Assembly: GCA_010015655.1 (NCBI GenBank) | Contig: ML976681.1 | Span: 335,070 to 368,621, forward strand | Direction: 5' to 3' | Length of the DNA: 33,552 nucleotides | Origin: Bimuria novae-zelandiae CBS 107.79 | Taxonomy: Eukaryota; Ascomycota; Dothideomycetes; Pleosporales; Didymosphaeriaceae | Made by a program: the position numbers and the translations under genes | Notes under the pieces: generated by a model | Database searches by the model: none | Seen by the model: the letters and a program-made list of their open reading frames with translations, nothing else | Told to the model about the DNA's origin: nothing | Shown: piece after piece, positions 10,999 to 22,016 of the stretch | Position numbering within the stretch: the stretch's first letter is position 1 | Layout of the letters: each line of letters starts with the position of its first letter

Positions 10999-12900
10999 AC
11001 AAACGATATATTAAGTAGATAAATACACTTAGCTATATTAATATAATATTTATATATAAACTAAGGTTAGTAAACTCTAGGACGAATATCATCTCCTAAA
11101 GAGACTAAGACCTGCTTAAAAATAGCACAAATAATAAATTAAAGTTAAAATACTTTACGCTTTTTTAAAAGACTATTAAGAAAAATTGCTTAAAGTCTTT
11201 TATTCCTTAACTACCTAATACTATAAAGAAACCTAACTATACTAAAGTAAATAAGAACTCAGTACTAACTTATCTAACACGTTCTAAACTACCTATATTA
11301 ACCCTTTAAGGAGGCGATAACCCTGCCTAACAACGTGAACTGGACTTTAATACTATATAGTAAAAGGTAGAATACGATAAAGATAGCATATTAATAAAAT
11401 AAAGGTCTATATTAAGAACAGGCTTAGGAAGTTTAAATCTAGGTAGAAGTTATCTATTAGTATCTTAGAATATAGTATAGATAATTAAGGATACCTATAT
11501 TATAAGTTAAAATACTAAGTACTAAAATTAAATTTTTATAAATAAAGGTAATAACGGTCGCGTATAGTTTTCGGGCTTTAGGATACATAAAATAAGAAAA
11601 TACCTATATAATCCTTACTTAAAACTTCTTCTTCTTAGGGATATTTAATTAAGTAAGGCAGTATATTAAGAACTATAATATATATAGAAAAACTAAACTA
11701 TAAGGAGAAGCAAAACAGGGCCTGCTAAAGTTTTTATTATTACCTAAATAAGAATAAAAGGATATTATAATAGACTTTATCAGTATTTTACCTAAAAGCA
11801 ATAGCTGCACGAATATTATAATAATTATAAATAAACTTAGTAAGGACCCTAAGTTTATTAGTTTTCTAAACCTTAATACACCTATAGTTACGATAGCGTT
11901 CCTTTCACACTAGGGAGTAGACTACTTCTTTCCATTCTCTATTATAGTAGACCGTGGGGGATAGTTCGTGAGCAAATTTTAGACTACGCTTTATAAATAA
12001 GCAGGCATTAATTAAAAACTATCTATAGTAAAGCACACGAAAATAGATATGTAGACAGAATAAATAAGCTCTATCTTTAAAGCCTACCTTTAGGTATATT
12101 ATAACTAATAATAGGATTACTAGATAAAGTTGCTTCCTATAGCTTAAATAGCTATTAAAGGGTGAGAAGCTATATTAACAAGAGTTAGCTTATTTTTCCT
12201 ATTTTATAACTAGAATATTAAACTAGTTACGAACTCTACGGTATAGAAATTAGCTTTAGAGCTTAAAACTAACGTAAAGAAGGCTATAAAGGTAATAATA
12301 AAAAAGATTAAAAAGGGGATTAACTTTACTTAGGTAAAAATAATAATAGCCTAATAAGAATAAGAGTGCCTAGCAAACCGTTAGTATAAAAACGCTCTAA
12401 TTTTAAAGAAATATAATAAAATATAGCTAAAATATAAACACTGCCTCTAAAACTAGCGTCTAGGCAATAAGCTTAATTAGAAATAAAAAATGTTTACTAT
12501 AAGGAAGGTAATAAACCCTTACGTAGTAGAACTAAATGTCCCGCCAAATATACACCTAAGAGTCTACGTAAATAGGCTAAAGTTAGTATTATTAAATCCT
12601 CTTCCTTGTTAAATTACTAATAACGCTTAGCCTAAAGTAATTATAATAAAAGAGGGGGAGGAAGAGTATAGTATAGTTAATATATATAGAAAACCTTAGT
12701 TTTATAAAGGCAAGAAATTAGAATACCTAGTATAAAAAAGCTATATTTAAAGAACTTAGTAACCTTATAAGAATCTTAACTAAGCTTCTATATTAGACTA
12801 TTAAGAAAGGTTTACTAAGGTATATTAAAATTATAATTAAAAACTTTTAACGGGATTCTATTACAATATCCCCTAAATTAGCTTTTATTAGGATTTAAAG
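10999..12900 (+). pseudogene. Ty3-A pol relic: integrase and chromodomain
   Basis: The frame continues from the RNase H part on the other side of the solo LTR. The integrase core starts near 11755 with DFISILPKSN, followed by NKLSKDPKFIS. The second region VDRGG..FVSKF lies near 11950 and AGINQKLS-like sequence near 12005. After a basic stretch, a chromodomain-like module occupies about 12640-12840 (YSIVNIYRKP, GKKLEYLV, then a DY-ERF helix), with its Trp and Gln codons turned to TAG/TAA. This places Ty3-A among the chromoviruses, whose chromodomain guides integration to heterochromatin. Nonfunctional. Confidence 0.85.
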
Positions 12901-14303
12901 AATGCTCTACAATGTCTACCTTACTAAGCTAAAGAATTTAGCTAAATAAAGGTATCTAAGATAAGGGTAAAAATAATATTATTACGAAATAAAGTTAAGT
13001 ATTAGGCGAGGCTAAGAATTAGGCTAAAAGGAGGTATAAGTAATCCTATCTACTTAAGAAAGGAAGTTAAGAAGGAATCTTAAAAAATCCTAAAATTACT
13101 AAGGGTAATAAGAGAACTGAATAGTTTTTATAATAATAAAAGTTAACCCTTACAAAAGAAGAGGGCTTTAGAAGTAAACTAAAAATAAGAAGGAAAAAGA
13201 AACTAGGCAAAAGGGGTATCTTTAGCTACTAAAGGAATAGTAAAATTGTTTTTAATAATGTTTACATATTTTTCTCTACTATCTAATATACTACTAAGAT
13301 TAGAGAAGCTATTATCCTCCTTACCTAAGTATTTTTTAATTATAATAGCCTAAAGCTACTAGCATAAGCCCTAGTAGTCTTAAGTAGGTATATTAGCTCC
13401 CGCGAGGATATTATCTATTACCTAGAAACTATTTATTATAATACTCTTATTTACTACTATAAAGTTGTTGAAGAGCTACACGATATTACTGTTAAAAGAT
13501 AGCTTTAGTATTTAAGAAAAACTCACGAAAGGATTTTTGCACTCGTAATAAAATATTTTAAAATTAATAGTATAAACTTAAAAAAAAAGTTAAAAGTCTT
13601 TTTAACCGCGATAGTAATACGCTCTTAAAGCTAAATAGCCTTAAGAAAAGTAATAAGGCCTAAAGTAGTAGTAGTCTTACTCTTAAAGGAGGTATAGTAA
13701 TTAATAATAATAATCCTATAAGCAGAATAAAATGCGTTAAAGTTAATAAAAAGATTTTTTACTTTTAGCTACTTTTTAAATTTTTATTTATAAGGTAGCC
13801 TGCACTAATTATTATAATATTAATAAATTTTTATAGCTAAATTTATTAAAGGCAGGCTAAATTTAAGTAAGGGAAGAAGTTAGTAGAGTACACCCTAAAG
13901 TTATCTTGAATAAGTTAGACTAAAGTATACTTATCTAGTGTAGCTAGAAAGCTTATAAGTATAGTACTCCTTACAGGATATTGTGTTGCCCGCTAGCGCC
14001 TACTAATAAACGCGTTTATAAGTAATATAATTAATATACTAGCGCTTAATTATCGTGCATAGTAATATTAGGCGCTAAAAGCTAAGCTTATTAAGTTAGC
14101 GAGTGCGTACACCTAGGCTAATAAAGAACTAGAAAGGATGTTAGAAAAGTAAAAAGCTAAGTTAGAAGGTAGAAAGAAGTAAAGAAAGTATAAAAGAAAG
14201 TCTAGAACTTACTTCGCGAGCTTTAGAAGAACTAAGCTTTTTAATATGCTAGTTAAGGGGAATTACGTTAGCGTTAGAAATAGTGATTTTATTTTTAAGA
14301 AGC
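12901..14303 (+). pseudogene. Unassigned reading-frame relic downstream of Ty3-A integrase
   Basis: About 1.4 kb lies between the chromodomain and the point where Ty3-D inserted. In codon phase 13143+3n the frame is nearly stop-free over 13143-13500 (with SSREDIIYYLETIYYN and YLRKTHERIFALVIKYF). It then continues to 14303 with TAA/TAG stops only. It crosses the Ty3-D insertion in frame: 14303, one TTAGT copy, then 21282 onward as SLVFLS. A Lys/Glu-rich, possibly coiled-coil stretch is near 14110-14240. I do not recognise the protein. TGA is scarce throughout RIP DNA, so its absence is weak evidence, and the frame choice is an inference. A C-terminal extension of pol in another frame is the alternative. 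Confidence 0.4.
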
Positions 14304-14308
14304 TTAGT

Positions 14309-14756
14309 TATTATAAGGCTCTCACACCTTATTCCGGTCCGGGTTAAGGCAGTAAGGTAACGTGGTGCTTTATAGATTATTTAGTAGTATAAGTTAATGC
14401 GACACTTAGCGCAAGGCTAAATAATCTAATCTTATAATAAAGTAAGATAACTATTAGTCTATATAGGAGAACGTACTCGCACAAAAGATATATAAGTTAA
14501 CTATAAAGAGCATAACATAGGAAACTGTCCCGTATATATATCCTCCTTGTCCTATAGAATCCCATGATGTCCCATAACCTAGCATCGTGGGATCCTATGG
14601 GATTTCCTGGGACATCACGTGATCGAGGTCACGTGGTCCCACGATGTCCCATGGCCTTGGCGTCTGGGATAGCTTGGGACATTACGTAAGCCTGAGGTAG
14701 GGCCCAGATGCCGTTATAAGGCTCTCCGTCCCACCGTTAACTTCTGCACTGTAACA
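14309..14756 (-). repeat. 3' LTR of Ty3-D
   Basis: 448 bp. In plus-strand reading it starts TATTATAAGG (TG lost to TA) and ends GTAACA. A minus-strand TATA box (TATATATA, about 14533-14540) follows a U3 of about 200 bp packed with TGGGA/TCCCA motifs (about 14560-14690) and two CACGTG boxes. The U3 half is GC-balanced, and the other half is AT-rich and RIP-like. Confidence 0.92.
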
Positions 14757-14778
14757 CTATCCTCCTCCTTCCTCTACA
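14757..14778 (-). other. Polypurine tract of Ty3-D
   Basis: On the minus strand this is a purine-rich run (GAGGAAGGAGGAGGATAG) directly against the 3' LTR. That is where plus-strand DNA synthesis is primed in Ty3 elements, so it fixes the element's orientation. Confidence 0.75.
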
Positions 14779-15299
14779 TGTCCTTATGCAGTAGCCAATG
14801 TCCTCTTAAAGTACCCTCTATTATTATTTTATTAGAGATTAAATAAATTTAATTAGTTAGCTCGCTATAGTATCCTGTAAATACTACGTAAAGAAGGGCT
14901 TAATCTATAAGCTATTCTCTTTTAAAATATAGTATAGTAACTATTATAAAAATAGCGTTGCGAAGTGTAAGCTAGTAAAACCTATAATTCTAAATTTCTC
15001 CTTAATTAATTCTAAGGTAAATAGGCTCGAGCGCCTAGAAAAGGCAATAGCTATTAAAAAAGAAGTAGTTATAGTAGCTCTTTAGGCTGCCTGTAATAAA
15101 AGGAAAAAGTTACTAAAGTAAAAGCGTCTACTTAAGAAGCGTAAGGGAAAGCTTCTTACTAACTTAATAAAATTTATTAAGAAGATTAAACGTCTTAAGG
15201 GGATAAAATTATTAGGCTAGGATATTACTTAACTAAAAGGGGGTCTTATACCTAGCTCCCTTAGCTTAGACTAGTCTGTCTATCCTCCGCCTTTTAATT

Positions 15300-18200
15300 C
15301 TAATAATCTTAAACCTTTAGCCTTAGCTTTTTTAAATGCTCTTAGTAGAACTTCTTTAAGGCCTTTTTATAATTAGTAAGGTTCCTTACTAGTTTCTATA
15401 TGTTATAGCTCTCTAGCTATTCTTCTTATATTACTAGGTACTTATACTAACGCCTAATTTTTTATAAATTCCTAATTGCTTTAACCTTGTACTCCTTGTC
15501 TTTAAGTTTAAGTTATATTTTTAGTTCGGCGCTTAGTGGTGCTGGTTCTAATAATAATTTATAGAAGACTAGGTAGATCCGCATATTTATAAGTAACTAT
15601 AGTTTAAAATTAACTAGTCCTTTAACCTTTTAAATTTTAAATAGTCCTTTTTAAAGATTATCTAGTTTTTTGCTTAGCCTTGTTATTTTAAGATTTTTCT
15701 GTAAGAGGAAGACTCTATCCCCTTTCTTAAAGGTTAGTCCCTTAATCCTTTTCTTATTTACTTATTTTACTATTTACTTATTACGTTGTGTAATATTCTG
15801 GCGTAGCGTCTTATATAGATCCCGTATGAGTTTAGCTTTATTAGCTACGTTTTTTATAGTGCTTTAAATATCTAATAGGTCCTGGTGAGTCGTGGGCTTA
15901 CACCCGTGATTGGCGTAGTATAGTAAGTATCCCGTAGTCGCCGATCTTGCGCTATTATATACTAGCTAGGCTATTAGTAACAGCTTAACCTAATTATCTT
16001 AAAGTTTATTTATATACAACCGGAGGTATTACTCTAGCGTTTAGTTAGTACGTTTTATTTAGCTATCTATTTTAAGATAGAAGCTTGTTGTAAGCTTATG
16101 CTTAATCCCTAATTTAGCTATAAATATAGTCTAATATAATAATGTGAATATTTTGGCCCTGTTTATAATAAACTTATTAAGTTATCTAACCTATAATATT
16201 AGTTCTTATTCTACTATATAGGCTAGTTCTTTTACTAATATAGCTTCCCTAATTAGCACAAACCTTAACTCCTTAGTAAGTTAATAGATTATAACTAAGA
16301 TTAAGTTATAGAGATCCTTATTCCTTAGTACTAGTAATGCTAGTAGCTTTATAATAAAGTCTATAGTCACGCTAGACTATGGCCTTAGGGGTGGCTTTAA
16401 TAGCTATAAGAGGCTATAGGGCTTATATCTTTTAGGCTTATTCTTATAATAGGCTAAATAGTTGCCTAGTGCCTTCTGTACTACCTATCGTAGCTTAAAG
16501 ATAGTATATTCGTTCGCGATTTAACGCGTTATTTTAGCGGTCCTTAGGTGTCCCTAGTCCTTATCTTTATATAGCTTCTTAATTAGTAACAGAGCTATTT
16601 GCTCGCTAATCTAAATATAGTTTTAATAGTCTTATGCTATTAATTTTATAGCTTAGTAGAAATTAAATGCTTAGCAGTCCTCGTTTATAAGCCTATTATA
16701 GTCTTGTATCCTATTTATAGCTAGTCTACGATAGGTAAAATCTACGCGTTGTACTTTTAGTGCTAGCGCGAGTTATGTCTTATTATAACGAAGGGTTCTG
16801 TCCTCTGCCTTAGTTAGGATTACAACGTAGTTACCTCTATTATCTTCTTCTATAAGATCTAATTATCTACTAAGTGCGTTTGCTATAGCGTTTATATTCC
16901 TTAGTAGATATATAATATAAAAGTTAAATTTTATTATCTATTTAGACTATCTAGCCTATTGCTAATTAAGCTTTTTAGTCGTTATAAAGCGTATAAGATT
17001 AAGGTAATTAAAAAATATCTCTAACTAGTACTTAGCTCCCTTAAGCTATGCTTTCTATTACTCGAAATAGTTAACTATAGCTAGTAATTCTTTATTATAG
17101 ATCTTATAATTAAGCTCTACTTCTAAAAGCTTTCTTGCGTAATAAAAGACTGGTCTCTACTTCTTATTATCGCATTCTTATAGTAGTATAGCTCCTATCG
17201 CATAGTCGAATGCGTTGGTGTAGATGCGATGTCGCCGCTCCAGGTTGTATATTTATAGTAGGGGTGCCGTTAGGAATAAGCTCTTTAGCTATTTAAAGAC
17301 TTTCTTCTTTATTTCTTATAAAGGTTGCTATTTTCCTATCTTCGTGAGTTCCGTTAGTAGAGCGGTAACCTTTAAGTAGTTCTTAATAAATTTGCGATAG
17401 AAGTTAGTAAAGCCTAAAAAAAATTAAATATCCTTTACTAATTTTAATAATAACTATTCTTCTATTATTATAATCTTTTTTAGGTCTATTTTAACACCTT
17501 ACTAGGATATTACAAATCCCAGGTATTCCGTTTCCGTGATATGGAATTCACATTTCTTGGGGTGTAGGAGCAATCTGTGCTCTTATAGCTTTTGCAACAC
17601 CTTGCGAACATGTTCCTTATATTCTTCTAGTATACCGCTTAAGTATATTAATATGTTGTCGAGGTATGCCGTGAAGAATACGTCTAAGTATTTATATAAT
17701 ACTTAATTTATTAGTTTTTAGAAGGTTACTAGTGTATTAGTTAGCCTTATTAGTATAATTATATACTTAAAGAGGCTATATCGCGTGCGGAAAGCTATCT
17801 TCTACTTATAGCCCTTTACTATTTAAATCCTATAGAACCTATTCTAAATATTAAATTTTGTAAACTACTTAGCTCCTCGGAGTCGATCTATAAGCTCCGT
17901 TATTAGGGGTAACAGGTAATAGTTTTTAACTATAATAGTATTTAGCTATCTATAATCTATATAAAGTCGCAGTCTGCCGTCTTTCTTATAAATAAAGAGT
18001 ATAGAGAAGGCTATAAGGCTCTAACTAAGTCTTTACTTTCCTAAGCGTAGATTTTTTTATATTAACTCCTTTAACTCTTTTTCTTATTTATAGATAAGGG
18101 GCTTTAGGCGTTCTAGCTATAGCTTAGCTCTTTCTACTAGTAGTATCTTGTAATCCTACTTTTTATATTTAGGCAGGACGGTCTTATCGTGCTCTTTAAA

Positions 18201-18950
18201 TAGGTCTATAAATTTCTTATATTCCTCTAGCAGACCTAGTTCTTCGGGAACTATCTTAGTTTCCCTAACCTATATATAATGCACCTGTCTTAGGTGTTGC
18301 TGTAAAATCCTGTCTATCTTATATACTAATATCTCTTATATCTTAGACGGTTGGTTCCCTTTCCTTACCTAAGGTTAGGGGGTTTCCTCTTCGCCTGGGC
18401 TTGTCTAAGCTATTACTGGCGGGTTCTGGGGAAGAATCGTTTGTTTAATTTAGTCTATCTATAGATTATGTTATTCTAGCTATTTATATCTTATAATAGC
18501 TTTAATATCTCCTATCTCCGTAATAGTAAAGACGTATTAGCTCTCTAGGCCTTCTATGTTAACTTGTACAGGCGCCGTTTTAAGGCGAAGCTAACTATTA
18601 CTATATCTTTATAATTAGGTCCTGTCTATAAGTCCTATTTATAGCGGTGTCCTCTTATTATAATATAGCATATTATATTTTTTTAACTACTTATAAGGTA
18701 ATTAGACACGCGTCTACCCCTAGATTAATAAGTACTATAACGTAGTATCTATACACTATAATATTTTTAATTAAGCGTTTCTTAACTTAGCAAGTGTTAA
18801 CTTAATAAGCTATAATAATTATACTATTACTAGTGTGGCTCGTTGCCTAGTAACGATCTAGTTTTTTAAGTCCTTAGAGTTCTTAGACTTGTTTTAGTCC
18901 TTCTATAAGGCTTCTACCTCCTAGATCTATCCTTTAAGCTAGGCTAGCTT
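15300..18950 (-). pseudogene. Ty3-D pol relic
   Basis: Minus-strand pol. Visible pieces include the RT core AYLDNILIYL, where the second catalytic Asp of YLDD is Asn (codon at 17655-17657). The RNase H piece RIYTNAFDYAIGAILL has Asn in place of the first catalytic Asp of TDASD (about 17210). Integrase C-terminal basic sequence lies near 15670-15760. The chromodomain reads KDKEYKVKAIRNL followed by RQYKYLVI-EEW-like sequence (about 15390-15510). G-to-A changes on the coding strand explain both Asp losses. Protease position is inferred only. Confidence 0.88.
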
Positions 18951-19699
18951 TAAGACTTCTTTAACCTAGTACTACTTATATTATTATTAGTACAGCGCGT
19001 AGGTCTTTCTAATTCTATTAGATTTATATACCCCCTAGTTCCCGTGTTGCAGGCAATTTAGGGTAAGACATTTATTTTAGGCTAATATATTATGCCCTAA
19101 GTAGCTATTAAAGGAAGCTACTTCCCCCTATAGGCTTAGGTACGCAAAGCACTATAGGTTATATTAGTCTTATTTAATTATTAAGTAGTTTACGTTTCTT
19201 CCTAGCTATATATTTCTTATTATTATACTAGTGTCGCGAAGGTCTAGGCCTTAAGAGAACTAGCCTGTCTTAAACTTCTATTACCTATATATTTCGCAGG
19301 TAATATCGAAGCATTAATACTAGCTATTTTATTTATAATACTTAGCCTAATAGGCTAAAAAGTATTTATAGTAGTTATTAGGTACGCTGCACTAGTCTTT
19401 CCTAAGTTTATAGTATTCTAAGCTTTTTAGAAAGTAAGAGGTTTTAACTCTAGTTTTAAAACGCTATTAGTGTCCGTTTCGTGTGTATTACTACTATTTA
19501 GCATGTGCATATTATTCTTGTATCGTAACCTAGCGTAGGTACTACTTTAGGGGTCCTTATAATTTTTTAGCAAGCTAATAAGCGTCCCACGCATGTAGTC
19601 CTTAAACAATTACTTTTGCCTTATATTAAAACAAGTAATATAACGTGTTATTATATATCTAGCAGGTGTTATCTACTAATTATTAAAAGATCTAGTATT

Positions 19700-20815
19700 C
19701 GCAGAGGGTTTTTCGTTCCTCTCCCTATTCTTATATTGGTTTAGGGATCTCCTGCGTAAGATCTACTTCCTCCGCTTCTGCTAGCGTAAGGGTGGCTATA
19801 GCTACCCGTAGGAGGTTAGTTATAGTAGCCTTAATCTCTTGTCCTTCGTAGTCCTTAGCGAAGTGGCCTTATTTACCGTATTAGAGGTAGGCCTTATCCT
19901 TAAACCTTCGCTTTCGCTCTTCCTGTAAGATGCCGCTCCTGCCTTAGTAGCCTTTCTTTAGCTTGTACGGCTGTTTTCCCTTGCCGTTTCTTTTTTTGTA
20001 CCATCGGGCTTTATTAGTTATAATAACATCTTTATCCCGATCTCTTCTAACGGGTCTAGAGTTGCTTTCTTTCCTAGAGAGCAGTTAGGTGCTATATTAT
20101 TTTTCTAGCTTTTACTCGTACAGGCAATTGTCTGCCTTAATAGCGTTATTAATAAGCTCTTCTAGATTATCCGCTTTTTCTTAGTAGACTAGTTTGTCTT
20201 TAACTAATTCTTTTAGTCTATTATAGTAGGTAATTATAAGCGGGGCTTCTCCCTATCTATTAAGCTCTGCTATAATCTATTTAAACTCTAGTATATAGAG
20301 TACTGCAGATCTTTCCTAACGTAGGCGTTAAAGGCGTATTTTAGCTTAATATTTTTTATTAATAGTGCTAAATATTTCTTTTATAGCTTTATAAAAGAAT
20401 TTTTAGTTTTTAAAGGCGTCCTTAGTAGCGTCTAAAATATAATCCTTTAGTTTACTATACTTAAAAAAATTATTAATTATTAGCCTAGCCTATATAGCTA
20501 CTTTATCCTGCATATTTATATAGGTAACTAAGATTTTATCTTATTCTGTGTTAAACTTTCCTAGGTTATAGTAGATAAATAGTTCTATCTAAATTAGGAA
20601 CGTTCCTCGATGGCCCTTCCTAGAGTAGGGTTTAGGTTTTAGGACCTTTAGTTAATACTTTATATCTTCTTATTTACTTATCTTCTTACTTATCTAGTTA
20701 ATAATTTCCTATAGCTAGGCTATTTAAGCTACTTATTTAATAACTATTTCTCTTAGAGTCTTTTCGTTAGGTGCTAAGACTACGGTGGTCGAACTAGGTC
20801 TTACTATTATACTAT
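19700..20815 (-). pseudogene. Ty3-D gag relic with mutated zinc knuckle
   Basis: Minus-strand gag, the nucleocapsid/capsid gene. The zinc knuckle spacing C-X2-C-X4-H-X4-C is intact at 19848-19889. All three Cys codons are TAC (Tyr) and the His is kept (19863-19865); GHFAKD is still readable. N-terminal capsid sequence is too damaged for domain calls. The change is exactly what RIP does to TGC. Confidence 0.85.
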
Positions 20816-20828
20816 AGAGTAGTTAAAG

Positions 20829-21276
20829 TGTTATAAGACTCTTACACCTTATTCTAGTCTAAGTTAGGGCGATAAGGTAACGTAGTGCTTTATAAATTAT
20901 TTAATAGTATAAGTTAATGCGACACTTAGCGCGAAGCTAGATAATCTAATCTTATAATAAAATAAGATAACTATTAGTCTATATAGGAAAACGTACTCGC
21001 ATAGAAGATATATAAGTTAACTACAAGGAGTATAATATAGGAAACCGTCCCGTATATATATCCTCCTTGTCCTATAGAATCCCATAATGTCCTATAACCT
21101 AGCATCGTGGGATCCCATGGGATTTCCTGGGACATCACGTGATCGAGGTCACGTGGTCCCACGATGTCCCATGGCCTTGGCGTCTGGGACAGCTTGGGAC
21201 ATTACGTAAGCCTGAGGTGGGGCCCGGATGCCGTTATAAGGCTCTCCGTCCCACCGTTGACTTCTGCACCGTAACA
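20829..21276 (-). repeat. 5' LTR of Ty3-D
   Basis: 448 bp, TGTTATAAG to GTAACA in plus-strand reading. It differs from the 3' LTR almost only by transitions. I count roughly 25 differences in the AT-rich half and about 8 in the GC-balanced half. Confidence 0.92.
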
Positions 21277-21281
21277 TTAGT

Positions 21282-21543
21282 CTTCTTAAGTTAGTAGTTA
21301 GGTAACTATAACGGGAACAGGGCTTTTTTTATTTTATTATTAAAAATAATAACACGCCTTTAATACTTAAAGGTTTTTACTACGTAAGTGTTAGGTAAAG
21401 GGCTAATTATTTTATTAGAATAAGAAGAGGAATTAGATTATAAAGGTAAAGAAAACTAGGCTAAAAGTAAGATATTATAGTATATAATAAAAAAAATGAG
21501 AGTATAATAAAGTAAAGTTTAGAAGCTAGGCAAGAAGTAATTT
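21282..21543 (+). pseudogene. Continuation of the unassigned Ty3-A reading frame
   Basis: After removal of Ty3-D and one TTAGT copy, the frame from 14303 continues here with TAA/TAG stops only. It is charged and Lys/Glu-rich towards the end (EEELDYKGKEN, KKMRV). It is cut again by the 255-bp LTR at 21544. The 21799-22016 stretch would follow. No recognisable domain. Confidence 0.35.
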
Positions 21544-21798
21544 TGTCCGTACGTAGTACGGGTAGCTACCTAATGCGATGTCTTAAGACAGGTGACAATG
21601 ATTATGTAATACCGCACAGGCAAAGGCACAGACCATAGTCACCGTGCGTGAGCATTAATCCTTATAACCCCCTTTCCTCCGTACGTAGAATAGACAGACA
21701 AGACTTGAATACTAGACCCTTTTCTCATCCGTACCATCGTACAACTATCTAGCCCTATCATATCGCGATATGTTTGGCTTAGTATAGCCCATTCAACA
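21544..21798. mobile_element. 255-bp solo LTR, copy 2 (inverted)
   Basis: Inverted copy of the LTR at 8220-8474, with ends TGTCCGTACG and CATTCAACA and target duplications AATTT (21539-21543 and 21799-21803). Equal length and separate duplications show two independent insertions and not the two LTRs of one element. Confidence 0.87.
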
Positions 21799-21996
21799 AA
21801 TTTTATATATATAATAATACGTAAACGCACTAGCACGAATACACTACTATAATAACTACTTATAGTAAAAATATAAAATTAAACACGCGAGACAGAACTA
21901 GTAAGAGGTTTATAATAAAAAGAGAATTATATGTAGATAATAAAATAATAACAAAGCTATATAGTAAGATAAAACGTAGAGATTTTTCTTTATCCC

Positions 21997-22016
21997 TAAT
22001 AGAGGAAAGGGGGATC
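21997..22016 (+). other. Polypurine tract of Ty3-A
   Basis: An AGAGGAAAGGGGGA-type run lies immediately before the 3' LTR of Ty3-A on the plus strand. It is the expected primer site for plus-strand synthesis, and independent support for the LTR boundary at 22017 and for the orientation. Confidence 0.75.

Larger units (their letters stand above)
14309..21276 (-). mobile_element. Complete Ty3/gypsy retrotransposon Ty3-D, minus orientation
   Basis: 6,968 bp with two LTRs of 448 bp each and target duplications TTAGT (14304-14308 and 21277-21281). Read on the minus strand, the order is 5' LTR (20829-21276), gag with a zinc knuckle (about 19840-20800), protease/RT (about 17400-18900), RNase H (about 16900-17330), integrase (about 15670-16500), chromodomain (about 15320-15560), purine tract and 3' LTR (14309-14756). 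RIP has wrecked the coding parts. It inserted into the 3' part of Ty3-A. Confidence 0.93.

Noticed and set aside
15670..15867. Plus-strand 65-codon frame
   Set aside because: Antisense to the Ty3-D integrase C-terminal region.
8220..21798. The two 255-bp repeats as terminal inverted repeats of one giant DNA transposon
   Set aside because: Each copy has its own 5-bp target duplication (CCTAT and AATTT) and TG...CA ends, so each is an independent LTR insertion.
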